Of a stretch of 64,000 nt of DNA, positions 1 through 9,647 are shown piece by piece. The notes under the pieces were generated by a model. It was not told where the DNA came from. It did not search any database and saw only the letters and a program-made list of their open reading frames with translations. Positions within the stretch are counted from its first letter, which is position 1; each line of letters starts with the position of its first letter. The DNA is from Actinophytocola oryzae (GTDB taxonomy: Bacteria > Actinomycetota > Actinomycetes > Mycobacteriales > Pseudonocardiaceae): NCBI RefSeq assembly GCF_004364325.1, contig NZ_SOCP01000005.1, positions 496,001 through 560,000 of the forward strand. Reading direction: 5' to 3'. Position numbers and translations under genes: made by a program.

Positions 1-188
1 GTGTTCTCGTCCATGAAGGACAGTGCCGCGTCGAGGTCGGCGGCGTCGTTGAACCGCACGCAGCCGAGCACACCCATCCCCCCGGCCCGGCTGATGGCCG
101 CGGCAACGTGCTCGGACGGCGTGAACCCGAAGATCGGATGCTGGATACCGAATCGCTCAGACAGCGCTGATATGGTCGCTTCGTTCAT
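1..188 (-). CDS. Nitronate monooxygenase family protein, N-terminal part (runs off the left edge)
   Basis: The reverse strand from the ATG at 188 gives about 62 residues starting MNEATISALSERFGIQHPIF, continuing with an AISRAGGMGVLG segment. This is the N-terminal strand and FMN-phosphate-binding region of the nitronate monooxygenase / 2-nitropropane dioxygenase TIM barrel. The rest of the gene is outside the window. It starts 20 nt after the fadD19 stop on the same strand, so it is probably the second gene of that operon. Such flavin oxidoreductases recur in actinobacterial steroid clusters (compare ipdC at 17738), but the substrate cannot be read from this fragment. Confidence 0.75.
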   Translation of the reverse strand, partial: MNEATISALSERFGIQHPIFGFTPSEHVAAAISRAGGMGVLGCVRFNDAADLDAALSFMDEN

Positions 189-208
189 CCGCCCAGCCGC
201 CTCCTTCA

Positions 209-1831
209 CTACGCTCCTGCGGTGACATTGGCCGCCTTCCAGGCAGGCTCGTGCTCCTCGGTGTGCCCCTTCGCCCAGCGGTAGTCCGGCTTCCCGCTCG
301 GCGCGCGGCCGACCTCGTCCACGACCCAGACGCTGCGTGGCGTCTTGTAGGCGGCGAGCCGTGCCCGCACGTGCGCGTCGAGTGCCGCGAAGTCGATCTC
401 CCGGCCCTCCCACGGCGCCAGCAGCGCCGCGACCCGCTGCCCGAGCCGCTCGTCCGGAACACCGACGACCAGCGCGTCGAAAACGTCCTCGTGGGACTTG
501 AGCACGGCCTCGACCTCCTCGGGGAACACCTTCTCGCCACCGGTGTTGATCGAGACGTTTCCCCGGCCCAGCAACGTGATCGTGCCGTCCTCCTCCAGGC
601 GCGCGTAGTCGCCGGGCACCACGTACCGTTCGCCGCCGACCTCCGCGAAGATCGTCGCGCTCTTCTCCGGGTCCTTGTAGTAGCCGAGCGGCACGAAACC
701 GCCGCGTGCGAGCCTGCCGGTCTCGCCGGGCCCCACGGGGTTGTCGTCGTCGTCGATCACGATCGTCTTCGGGCCGCCCGCCACACGCGGGCCGCCGCTG
801 CCCTGCTCGCCGCCCTTCATGATGATGCCGATGCCCTGGAAGCCCGACTCGGACGAGCCGATGGCGTCGGTGAGCACCACGTTCGGCACGGTCTCGAGGA
901 ACTGCTCCTTCACCGAAGGCGAGAAGAGCGCCGCGTGGCTGGAGATCGCCATCAGCGACGACGCGTCGTAGTCGCCCTCCTCGTAGGCGGCGAGCAGCGG
1001 TCGTGCCATGGCGTCGCCGACGATCGTCATGACCCTGACCTGGTGGCGCTGTACGGCCCGCCACACCTCGTGCGGGTCGAACTGCGGCAGCAGGACCACG
1101 GTGTCGCCCGCGAAGAGCGCGGGCAGGGTCGCCCACTGCGCGGCGCCGTGGATCAGCGGCGCGCACGGGAGACGGGTCATGCCGCTGGACTCGACGCCGC
1201 GCTGCGACTGGGTCCACTCGTCGGCCAGGTGCTCGCCGGAGTAGACGTCGATGCCGCCACCGAGCACGCGCCAGACGTCCTCGTGACGCCACATGACGCC
1301 CTTCGGGAAGCCCGTGGTGCCGCCGGTGAACAGGATGTAGAGGTCGTCGGCGCTGCGTTCGCCGAAGTCGCGGTCCGGGCTCTGGGCGGCCAGCGCGGGC
1401 TCGTACTCGGTCCCGCTGTGCGGCGCGTCCGTCCCGTCCTCGATGACGACCGTGTGGCGGACACGCGGCGTGTCCGGCAGCACCGCGGCTACCTTGTCGG
1501 AGTACCGCCGTTCGTGGACGACCGCGACGAGGTCGGCGTTGTCGAACAAGTATCGCAACTCGTTCTCGACATACCGGAAGTTCACGTTGACCGGTACGGC
1601 ACGCAGCTTGTACACGGCGAGCAGCGTCTCGACGGCCTCGATGGAGTTGCGGCTGTAGAACCCGATGTGATCGCCGCGCCCGATGCCCTGTTCGGCCAGG
1701 TGGTGGGCCAGTTGGTTGGCACGCCCCTCCAGTTCCGCGAACGTCGCCGAGCGGTCGCCGCAGGCGATCGCGACTCGGTCCGGAAAGGCGTCGACTGCGT
1801 GCTCGAAGAGGTCCGCGATGTTGAGGGCCAC
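209..1831 (-). CDS. fadD19: Steroid side-chain acyl-CoA synthetase FadD19
   Basis: A 540-residue ANL-superfamily adenylating enzyme that activates a sterol side-chain carboxylate with ATP and CoA. The P-loop signature LFTGGTTGFPKG is near residues 168-178. The C-terminal domain carries an APSGKPDYRW segment holding the adenylation lysine. Length and sequence match the FadD19 family (about 550 aa), known for ligating C24-branched sterol side chains. The divergent neighbour is echA19, the same arrangement as in M. tuberculosis, which supports the name. GTG start at 1831. A KstR-like operator lies 10 nt upstream, and TAGTTT ends 6 nt before the GTG with no ribosome-binding site, suggesting a leaderless transcript. 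Confidence 0.9.
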   Translation of the reverse strand: MALNIADLFEHAVDAFPDRVAIACGDRSATFAELEGRANQLAHHLAEQGIGRGDHIGFYSRNSIEAVETLLAVYKLRAVPVNVNFRYVENELRYLFDNADLVAVVHERRYSDKVAAVLPDTPRVRHTVVIEDGTDAPHSGTEYEPALAAQSPDRDFGERSADDLYILFTGGTTGFPKGVMWRHEDVWRVLGGGIDVYSGEHLADEWTQSQRGVESSGMTRLPCAPLIHGAAQWATLPALFAGDTVVLLPQFDPHEVWRAVQRHQVRVMTIVGDAMARPLLAAYEEGDYDASSLMAISSHAALFSPSVKEQFLETVPNVVLTDAIGSSESGFQGIGIIMKGGEQGSGGPRVAGGPKTIVIDDDDNPVGPGETGRLARGGFVPLGYYKDPEKSATIFAEVGGERYVVPGDYARLEEDGTITLLGRGNVSINTGGEKVFPEEVEAVLKSHEDVFDALVVGVPDERLGQRVAALLAPWEGREIDFAALDAHVRARLAAYKTPRSVWVVDEVGRAPSGKPDYRWAKGHTEEHEPAWKAANVTAGA

Positions 1832-1841
1832 GTGACCAAAC

Positions 1842-1855
1842 TAGAACGTGTTATC
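1842..1855. promoter_or_regulatory. KstR operator, fadD19/echA19 intergenic
   Basis: TAGAACGTGTTATC matches the KstR consensus TNNAACNNGTTNNA at all but the last position. It sits 10 nt upstream of the fadD19 GTG and 30 nt upstream of the echA19 ATG, so one site could control both divergent genes. Confidence 0.85.
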
Positions 1856-1885
1856 GTTTCTGGCAATCCTTTCCTTGGAGGTGCG

Positions 1886-2656
1886 ATGCCGGACTGCCTT
1901 GTCGAGCAGACCGACCATGTACTGGTCGTGACGATGAACCGCCCCGAGGCACGCAACGCCCTGTCCGGGGAGATGCTCAAGATCATGCTCGAGGCGTGGG
2001 ACCGCGTCGACGAGGACGACTCGGTCCGCTGCTGTGTGCTCACCGGCGCGGGCGGTGCGTTCTGCGCGGGCGCCGACCTCAAGGCGATGACCCGCTCCCA
2101 CCCCGGCGAGACGTCCTTCGACGCGGCACGCATCGAACCGCTGCTCAAGGGCCGCCGACTGACGAAACCACTGATCGCGGCGGTGGAGGGCCCGGCCATC
2201 GCGGGCGGCACGGAGATCCTGCAGGCGACGGACATCCGCGTCGCGGGCGAGAGTGCGCGCTTCGGGGTGTCGGAGGCACGCTGGGGCCTGTACCCGCTCG
2301 GTGGTTCCGCGGTGCGCCTCCCCCGCCAGCTCCCGTACACGCTCGCGGCGGACCTGCTGTTGACGGGCCGTCACATCCGAGCGGAGGAGGCCCGTCAGAT
2401 GGGCCTGATCGGCCACGTGGTCCCCGACGGCGAGGCCCTGCCGAAAGCGCTGGAGATCGCGGCGGCGATCGCGGCGAACGGGCCGCTCGCGGTGCGCGCC
2501 ATGCTCCGCACGATCCGCGAGACGGAGGGCATGCCCGAGAACGAGGCCTTCGCGGCCGATGCCAGGAACGGCATGGCGGTCTTCCGCAGCGCGGACGCGA
2601 AGGAGGGTCCGAAAGCCTTCGCGGAGAAGCGAAAGCCGGACTTCCAGGGCAGGTAG
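1886..2656 (+). CDS. echA19: Enoyl-CoA hydratase EchA19 (steroid side chain)
   Basis: A 256-residue crotonase-fold protein. The first oxyanion-hole segment GAFCAGADLK is at about residues 57-66 and the second, EGPAIAGGTE, at 101-110; an acidic residue follows in GVSEARWG near 130. EchA19 enzymes hydrate unsaturated steroid-CoA side-chain intermediates. Start ATG 1886 is preceded by TTGGAGGTGCG, a good ribosome-binding site; upstream in-frame sequence is antisense to fadD19 and was excluded. Divergent from fadD19 across a KstR site, as in mycobacteria. Its stop is followed by a strong hairpin shared with the convergent ligase gene. Confidence 0.88.
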   Translation: MPDCLVEQTDHVLVVTMNRPEARNALSGEMLKIMLEAWDRVDEDDSVRCCVLTGAGGAFCAGADLKAMTRSHPGETSFDAARIEPLLKGRRLTKPLIAAVEGPAIAGGTEILQATDIRVAGESARFGVSEARWGLYPLGGSAVRLPRQLPYTLAADLLLTGRHIRAEEARQMGLIGHVVPDGEALPKALEIAAAIAANGPLAVRAMLRTIRETEGMPENEAFAADARNGMAVFRSADAKEGPKAFAEKRKPDFQGR

Positions 2657-2667
2657 GGCTTTTCCCG

Positions 2668-2699
2668 CCGATGGGCGACCCCGAGGTATCGCCCATCGG
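2668..2699. terminator. Bidirectional hairpin terminator between echA19 and fadD
   Basis: Perfect 11-bp inverted repeat CCGATGGGCGA / TCGCCCATCGG with a 10-nt loop, in the 47-bp gap between two convergent genes. There is no long T tract. Position and stability indicate a shared terminator. Confidence 0.8.
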
Positions 2700-2703
2700 C
2701 CGG

Positions 2704-4242
2704 TCAGATCGCCCGGTCGCGGTCCGCCCAGTACGGGTCCCGGAGCTTTCGCTTGTACAGCTTGCCGTTCGGGTCGCGCGGCAGCTCGTCGACGTAGTCG
2801 ATCGACCTGGGGAGCTTGAACTTCGCCAGGCGTCCGGCCGCGAAGGACAGCAGTTCCTCGGTCAGGGCCTCGCTCGGCGCGGCGCCTTCCGCGGGCCGCA
2901 CGACCGCCTTGATCTCCTCGCCCCAGTCCGGGTTCGGGACGCCGAACACCGCGACGTCCGCGACCTTCGGGTGGACCGCCAGCTCGTTCTCTATCTCCGC
3001 GGGGTAGATGTTCACGCCGCCGGAGATGATCATGTCGGCCTTGCGGTCGCACAGGTAGAGGTAGCCGTCCTCGTCCATGTACCCGATGTCGCCCAGGGTG
3101 AAGAGGTCGCCGACACGCGCGGCCTTCGTCTTCTCCTCGTCCTTGTGGTACTGGAACGACGACGTGCCCATGCGCATGTACACGAGCCCGGTCGTGCCAG
3201 AGGGCACCTCCTCGCCCGCGTCGTCGAGGACCTTCACGACCGAGTTGGGCCACGGACGGCCGACGGAGCCGGGCTTGCGGAGCCACTCGTCCGCCATGAT
3301 CGTCGTGCCGCCGCCCTCGGTCGCGGCGTAGTACTCGACCACCACCGGGCCCCACCAGTCCAGCATCCGGCGCTTGACCTCGTTGGGGCACGGGGCGGCG
3401 CCGTGGATCATGCAGCGCAGCGAGGAGACGTCGTACTTCTCGCGCGCCTCGGCCGGGAGGTCCAGCAGGCGGTGGAACTGCGTCGGCACCATGTGGCTGT
3501 GGGTGACGTGGTACTTCTCGATCAGGCGCAGCATCTCCTCGGGGCGCCAGCGGTCCATCAGCACCGCCGTGTGTCCCAGTTGGACGGAGTTCGCCACGAA
3601 GTTCAGCACGGCCGTGTGGTAGAGCGGCGAGCCGCAGACGTGTACGTGGCCGTCGAACGGCGCCAGGCCGAAGATGCCGAAGAACCACGTCGCGGCGACG
3701 GGCACGTCGTCGGGGTCGGCACCCGTCAGCGGACGGCGAACCCCCTTGGGGCGGCCGGTCGTGCCGGACGTGTACAGCATCGGCGAGCCGGCTGTCCGCA
3801 CGTCAGGGCGGCCGGTCTCCCCGGCCCCCAGTGACGACAGCGGTTCGAAGCCGGGGAGGTCGCCGACCGCGAAACCGCGGACGTCCGTGCGTGCCAGCGC
3901 ATCCGTCGCCGTCTCGGCGAACCGCTCGTGGGCGATGAACGCCTTGGCGCCACTGTCCTCGATGAGGTACGCGACCTCCGCGCCGACCAGGTGCCAGTTG
4001 GCCATCACGACGTAGAGGCCGGTCTGGAACGCACCGAAGTAGACGGACACCAGGTCGATCCCGTTGGGCAGCAACAGGACGACGGCGTCACCAGGTTCGA
4101 GGCCCATCGCCTGGAACCCGCGGCCGTAGCGGTCGGCCGCGGCGGCCAGCTCGGCGTAGGTCACCTGCCTGCCGTCCGGATCGACCACCGCGGTCAGGTC
4201 GGGTTGCTCACGGGCGATGTTCCACAGTCCGATCGAGGCCAC
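2704..4242 (-). CDS. Acyl-CoA synthetase (FadD family), KstR-linked
   Basis: A 512-residue ANL-family acyl-CoA ligase. The ATP-binding motif YTSGTTGRPKGV falls near residues 157-168, the YAATEGGG motif in the middle, and DPNGKLYKRKLR with the catalytic lysine near the C terminus. It does not closely resemble FadD19, FadD17 or FadD3 as I remember them, so the substrate is open; a sterol, bile-acid or ring-derived carboxylate is likely from context. GTG start at 4242. The operator at 4253-4266 is 10 nt upstream, and a TAGATT hexamer lies 6 nt from the GTG with no Shine-Dalgarno sequence, consistent with leaderless expression under KstR. Confidence 0.85.
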   Translation of the reverse strand: MASIGLWNIAREQPDLTAVVDPDGRQVTYAELAAAADRYGRGFQAMGLEPGDAVVLLLPNGIDLVSVYFGAFQTGLYVVMANWHLVGAEVAYLIEDSGAKAFIAHERFAETATDALARTDVRGFAVGDLPGFEPLSSLGAGETGRPDVRTAGSPMLYTSGTTGRPKGVRRPLTGADPDDVPVAATWFFGIFGLAPFDGHVHVCGSPLYHTAVLNFVANSVQLGHTAVLMDRWRPEEMLRLIEKYHVTHSHMVPTQFHRLLDLPAEAREKYDVSSLRCMIHGAAPCPNEVKRRMLDWWGPVVVEYYAATEGGGTTIMADEWLRKPGSVGRPWPNSVVKVLDDAGEEVPSGTTGLVYMRMGTSSFQYHKDEEKTKAARVGDLFTLGDIGYMDEDGYLYLCDRKADMIISGGVNIYPAEIENELAVHPKVADVAVFGVPNPDWGEEIKAVVRPAEGAAPSEALTEELLSFAAGRLAKFKLPRSIDYVDELPRDPNGKLYKRKLRDPYWADRDRAI

Positions 4243-4252
4243 GGACCCAATC

Positions 4253-4266
4253 TAGAACGTGTTTCA
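4253..4266. promoter_or_regulatory. KstR operator upstream of fadD (4242)
   Basis: TAGAACGTGTTTCA fits TNNAACNNGTTNNA at every fixed position. It overlaps the stop codon (4264-4266) of the upstream LLM oxidoreductase gene, so the downstream ligase has its own promoter despite the 21-nt gap. Confidence 0.88.
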
Positions 4267-5304
4267 GTTCTCGGCAAGGACCTCGGCCACTGTGCGCACC
4301 TGCGCGGCGTCCCGGCAGCCCACCATCAGCATGGTCACGCCCCGGTCCGCCCACTGCTTGACCTGCGCGCGAACCTGCTCGGCGGTGCCGATCATGGCCG
4401 TCTCGGCGATCAGCTCGTCCGGCACGGCAGCGGCGGCGTCGGCCTTGCGGCCCGCGCGGAACAGGGCGGTCACCTCGTCGACGACCTCGCCGTAACCCAT
4501 GCGCCGGAACAGGTCCGCATGGAAGTTCTTCTGCTCCGCACCCATCCCGCCCGCGTAGAGGGCGATCACGGGGCGGTGCTTGTCGAACTCGGCGGCGGGG
4601 TCGCCGGTGACGGTGACGGTGACGCTGGCCGCGACCTCGAAGTCGGCCCGCGAGCGGCGCGCGCCGGGCCGCCTGAAGCCGTCGTCGAGCCAGGAGTTGT
4701 ACTGGTCGGCGAGCTTGTCGGAGTAGTAGACGGCGAGCCAGCCGTCGGCGATCTCGGCGGCGAGCGCGACGTTCTTGGGGCCCTCGGCGCCGAGCCAGAT
4801 GGGCAGGTCGGCGCGCAGGGGGTGGGTGATCGGCCGGAGCGACTTGCCGAACCCGTCGGCGCCTGCGCCGGTGTAGGGCAGGGGGTAGTGCGGCCCGGGG
4901 CTGGCGACGGGCGCCTCGCGTGCGAGCACCTGCCGGACGATGCCGACGTACTCGCGGGTCCTGGCGAGGGGCTTGCCGAACGGGGCGCCGTACCAGCCCT
5001 CGACGACCTGCGGCCCCGAGACGCCGAGCCCCAGGATCGCCCGGCCGCCGGAGAGGTGGTCGAGGGTGAGCGCGGCCATGGCGGCGGCGGTCGGCGTACG
5101 CGCGGAGAGCTGCGCGACGGCCGTGCCGAGCCGCACGTTCCGCGTCGCCGAGCCCCACCAGGCGAGCGGCGTGAACACGTCCGACCCCCACGACTCGGCC
5201 GTGAACACGGCGTCATATCCGGCGTCGTCCGCGGCAACGACCATCTCGGCCGCGTTGGCCGGCATGCCGGCACCCCAGTACCCGAGCTGCAGTCCAAGCT
5301 TCAT
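4264..5304 (-). CDS. F420-dependent LLM-class oxidoreductase (Rv3520c-like)
   Basis: A 346-residue bacterial luciferase-like TIM-barrel oxidoreductase, starting MKLGLQLGYWGAGMP and containing the family segments AILGLGVSGPQVVEG and PIWLGAEGPKNVALA. Family members use coenzyme F420 or FMN. Length and neighbourhood (next to the DUF35-ltp4-ltp3 genes) match M. tuberculosis Rv3520c, a cholesterol-cluster gene of unproven reaction. ATG 5304 was chosen over longer alternatives because a KstR-like site ends 10 nt upstream and TACGAT lies 6 nt before the ATG, as in other leaderless units here. Confidence 0.85.
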   Translation of the reverse strand: MKLGLQLGYWGAGMPANAAEMVVAADDAGYDAVFTAESWGSDVFTPLAWWGSATRNVRLGTAVAQLSARTPTAAAMAALTLDHLSGGRAILGLGVSGPQVVEGWYGAPFGKPLARTREYVGIVRQVLAREAPVASPGPHYPLPYTGAGADGFGKSLRPITHPLRADLPIWLGAEGPKNVALAAEIADGWLAVYYSDKLADQYNSWLDDGFRRPGARRSRADFEVAASVTVTVTGDPAAEFDKHRPVIALYAGGMGAEQKNFHADLFRRMGYGEVVDEVTALFRAGRKADAAAAVPDELIAETAMIGTAEQVRAQVKQWADRGVTMLMVGCRDAAQVRTVAEVLAEN

Positions 5305-5314
5305 GCCGGCATCG

Positions 5315-5328
5315 TAGAACGAGTTCCG
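5315..5328. promoter_or_regulatory. KstR-like operator upstream of the LLM gene (5304)
   Basis: TAGAACGAGTTCCG matches the KstR consensus except for the final A. It is 10 nt from the ATG, the same spacing as at fadD19 and fadD. Confidence 0.75.
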
Positions 5329-5332
5329 GCCG

Positions 5333-5603
5333 ACCACGGAGTACGAGCAGGCGCTCGCACACGCGCGGAAGAACCGCGACCTCGCCCACTTGTTCAAGAC
5401 CCTCGAACACTGGCGCCGCGTAGCCCTGGTGCAGAGCAACCCGGTGGACTTCCCCGTGGGTCGGCGACCCCGTCAACAGCCGGAATCCCGACGGCGCCGT
5501 GCGGACTCATGCCTTCGGCACACACCACGAAGACCTCGTGACCTACCTGATCCTCAACGACCAACGTCGAGTAGATGCGCTGTCGGTACAGTGGCTTGGC
5601 TGA
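5333..5603 (+). pseudogene. Remnant of a small two-gene (toxin-antitoxin-like) module
   Basis: Two fragments without starts lie in different frames. The first, from about 5336, reads EYEQALAHARKNRDLAHLFK and continues LEHWRRVALVQSNP; it resembles the C-terminal helix of small actinobacterial antitoxin-like proteins. The second, 5457-5603, reads WVGDPVNSRNPDGAVRTHAF and ends LNDQRRVDALSVQWLG before a TGA, like the C-terminal part of a RelE/ParE-like partner. The upstream halves are absent, so this looks like a decayed insertion in the LLM/DUF35 gap. The family assignment is from memory and tentative. Confidence 0.45.
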
Positions 5604-5626
5604 CCTGGGGCACTTGCCCGGCAAAG

Positions 5627-5640
5627 TAGAACGTGTTTCA
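5627..5640. promoter_or_regulatory. KstR operator upstream of the DUF35-ltp4-ltp3 operon
   Basis: TAGAACGTGTTTCA is a full match to TNNAACNNGTTNNA, 8 nt before the GTG at 5649. It should control the five-gene operon 5649-10081. Confidence 0.88.
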
Positions 5641-5648
5641 CTCTGGGT

Positions 5649-6590
5649 GTGACCCAGGCACCGTTGTCAGCGCCACTCGACATTGGGTTCGACTACACCC
5701 GGTCGCTGGGACCGACGCTGAGCCGGTTTGTCACCGGGCTCGCCCAGCGGCGGATCCTCGGGGCTCGCGGGGCCGACGGGCGGGTGCACGTACCCCCACC
5801 CGAGTACGACCCCGTCACCTCGGAGCCACTCGGCGAGCTGGTCGAGGTCGGCCACACCGGAACCGTCACCACCTGGTGTTGGCAGCCGGAACCCCTTGCC
5901 GGGCAGCCACTCCAGCAGCCCTTCGCCTGGGCGTTCGTACTGCTCGACGGGGCGGACACACCCATGCTGCACGCCGTCGACGCACAGGACGTGCACACCG
6001 GCATGCGGGTGCGGGCGCGGTGGGCCGAGGAACGCGGCAACGGGATCCGGGACATCGCCTGTTTCGCGCCCGAGGCCGACGTGCCGGAGGTCGGCCCGGC
6101 ACCCGCCGACGAGATCACCATGATCACGACGCCCGTGAACCTGAACTACACGCACTCCGCCTCACCTGAGGAAAGCCTCTACCTGCGCGGCCTCGCGGAA
6201 GGCAAGCTGCTCGGACAACGATGTCCCGCCTGCCAGAAGGTCTACATCCCACCGCGTGGCGCCTGCCCCACCGACGGCGTGCCCACCGAGGACGAGATCG
6301 AACTGCCCGACCGGGGAATCGTCACCACGTTCTGCATCGTGAACGTGCCGTTCCTCGGACAGCGGATCAAGCCTCCTTACGTGGCCGCCTACATCCTCCT
6401 CGACGGCGCCGACATCGCCTTCCTGCATCTCGTCCTGGGTTGCGACGCCAAGGACGTCCGCATGGGCATGCGGGTCGAGGCCGCCTGGAAGCCCCGCGAC
6501 CAGTGGGGCACCACGCTCGAGAACATCGACCACTTCCGGCCCACCGGCGAACCGGACGCGCCGTACGACAGCTACGCGGGGCACCTATGA
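5649..6590 (+). CDS. Tandem DUF35 (OB-fold/zinc-ribbon) protein, Rv3521-like
   Basis: 313 residues with two DUF35 units. The N-terminal unit (about 20-150) has lost its zinc-ribbon cysteines (RRILGARGADGRVHVPP). The C-terminal unit (about 175-300) keeps them in QRCPACQKVYIPPRGACPTDG. DUF35 proteins bind thiolase-like enzymes and supply acyl-CoA binding, as ChsH2 does for Ltp2. Immediately upstream of ltp4 and ltp3, this one is the likely partner of those aldolase-type thiolases. GTG start, 8 nt after the KstR operator; its stop overlaps the ltp4 start (ATGA). The degenerate first ribbon suggests a structural role for that half. Confidence 0.85.
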   Translation: MTQAPLSAPLDIGFDYTRSLGPTLSRFVTGLAQRRILGARGADGRVHVPPPEYDPVTSEPLGELVEVGHTGTVTTWCWQPEPLAGQPLQQPFAWAFVLLDGADTPMLHAVDAQDVHTGMRVRARWAEERGNGIRDIACFAPEADVPEVGPAPADEITMITTPVNLNYTHSASPEESLYLRGLAEGKLLGQRCPACQKVYIPPRGACPTDGVPTEDEIELPDRGIVTTFCIVNVPFLGQRIKPPYVAAYILLDGADIAFLHLVLGCDAKDVRMGMRVEAAWKPRDQWGTTLENIDHFRPTGEPDAPYDSYAGHL

Positions 6591-7629
6591 GCACGGACGT
6601 CTCCATTGTCTCCTTCGCGCAGGCGCCCAACGTGCGTGCGACCCACGGCACCACCAACGGTGTCGAAATGCTCGTGCCCATCATGAAAGAGGCACTCGAC
6701 AACGTCGGACTGTCCAAGAAGGACATCGGCTTCTGGTGCTCCGGGTCGTCCGACTACCTGGCCGGACGCGCGTTCTCCTTCATCGCCGCCGTGGACGCCA
6801 TCGGCGCGTTCCCACCGATCCACGAGTCACACGTGGAGATGGACGCCGCCTGGGCGCTCTACGAGGCCTGGGTGAAGATCCGGACCGGTGAGGTCGACAC
6901 CGCGCTCGTCTACGGCTTCGGGAAGTCCTCCGCGGGCCAGCTGCGGCGAGTGCTCGCGCTCCAGCTCGACCCCTACACGGTCGGTCCACTGTGGCCTGAC
7001 GCGGTCAGCATCGCGGGGCTCCAGGCACGACTCGGACTCGAGAAGGGCCTCTGGACCGAACGGGACATGGCCAACGTCGCCGTGCGCAGCCGGGCCGCCA
7101 ACGCCAACGCCCAGGTCCACGAGCAGGTCACGGCGGACGAGCTGCTCGAACGGCCCTACCTCGCGGACCCGTTGCGCAAGCACGACTGCGCGCCCGTCAC
7201 CGACGGCGCTGCCGTCGTCATCCTCGCGGCGCAGGACAAGGCCCGGGACCTGTGCGAGCGGCCCGCACGCATCGCCGGTATCCAGCACCGGGTCGAGTCG
7301 GCCCAGCTCGGCGCGCGGGACCTCACCACCTCACCGTCCACAGTGGCCGCTGCCAAGGCCGTGAACGTCGACGGGGTCACGCTCGCCGAGCTGCACGCGC
7401 CGTTCACACACCAGGAGATCCTGCTGCGCCAGGCACTCGGGCTCGGTGACGAGGTCGTGGTCAACCCCTCCGGGGGACCACTGACCGGGAACCCGATGTT
7501 CGCGGCCGGACTGGCCCGCATCGGCGAGGCCGCGTCCCGCCTGCGGCCCGGCGAGCGCGCCATCGCGCACGCCACGGCCGGTCCCGCGCTCCAGCAGAAT
7601 CTGGTGTGCGTGCTCGAAGGAGGATCCTG

Positions 7630-7630
<1 letters not shown>
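6587..7630 (+). CDS. ltp4: Thiolase-like lipid-transfer protein Ltp4 (steroid side-chain aldolase subunit)
   Basis: A 347-residue SCP-x/thiolase-fold protein without an SCP2 domain. Visible features are an N-terminal thiolase half with GFWCSGSSDY and a C-terminal half with VNPSGGPLTGNPMFAAG. Length and position between the DUF35 protein and ltp3 match Rv3522 (Ltp4). In Rhodococcus, ltp3 and ltp4 are required for C24-branched sterol side-chain degradation, probably by retro-aldol cleavage. ATGA overlap with the upstream gene and TGATG overlap with ltp3 indicate translational coupling. Confidence 0.87.
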
Positions 7631-8780
<1,150 letters not shown>

Positions 8781-8784
<4 letters not shown>

Positions 8785-9647
8785 AGTTCTCTGTTGGCGT
8801 CGCGTTGAGTCCGCTCGACCAGCTCGCCGGGCTCGCGAAGACGGCCGAGGAGTGCGGGTACGCGTCGATCGCGTTGCCGGACTCCCTGTTCTACTCCGAG
8901 CAGGTGTCCGCAAAATACCCCTACACCGTGGACGGCAACAGGTTCTGGGCCGAGGACACGCCGTGGGTCGACCCGTTCGCCGCCGCGGCGGCCATGGGTG
9001 CGGTGACGTCACGGATCCGCTTCTACACGCAGGTGCTCAAGCTCAACCCGCGCAACCCCGTGCTGCTCGCCCGTCAGGTCGGCTCGGTGGCCGTGCTCAC
9101 CGGCAACCGGTTCGGGCTGGGGGTCGGGCTCGGCTGGTCGCCGGAGGAGACGCGGTGGTGCGGCGGGGAGTTCGACCACCGGGGCGCCCGCGCGGACGAG
9201 GCCATCGACATCCTCAAGCTGATCCTCGGCGGCGGGATGGTCGAGTACCACGGAAAGCACTACGACTTCGGCAAGCTGCGGATGAGCCCGGAACCGACCG
9301 AGCCGGTGCCGTTCTACGTCGGCGGGCACACGGAGGCGGCACTGCGGCGCGCGGCGCGGGTCAGCGACGGCTGGACGTCCGCGATGATCAAGTTCGACGA
9401 GCTGCGCGAGGTCATCGACCGGCTCGGCAAGCTCCGCGCCGAGTACGACCGCACGGGGCCGTTCGAGATCCAGGCCGTGTGCCTGGACCGGTTCGGCCTC
9501 GACGGCTACCGGCAGCAGGCCGACATCGGCGTCACGGACGCGATCGTGATGCCGTGGGTGTTCTACGGCGTCGGCTTCGACGGTCCCCTGCGGGACAAGC
9601 AGGACGGCATGAAACGGTTCGCCGACGAGATCATGGGGAAGCTATGA
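8781..9647 (+). CDS. F420-dependent LLM-class oxidoreductase
   Basis: A 288-residue luciferase-like oxidoreductase. It opens MKFSVGVALSPLDQ, has TGNRFGLGVGLGWSPEE at the conserved glycine-rich loop, and EPVPFYVGGHTEAALRRAAR near the C-terminal third. The family typically uses F420 with a two-electron hydride transfer. It is the fourth gene of the KstR-controlled operon (ATGA overlaps on both sides), so it probably acts on a side-chain intermediate, but no specific reaction can be assigned. It is distinct from the LLM gene at 4264. Confidence 0.82.

Noticed and set aside
5394..5624. Reverse-strand small frame in the decayed module
   Set aside because: The plus-strand fragments give recognisable protein-like C-termini; the reverse frame is compositionally random.
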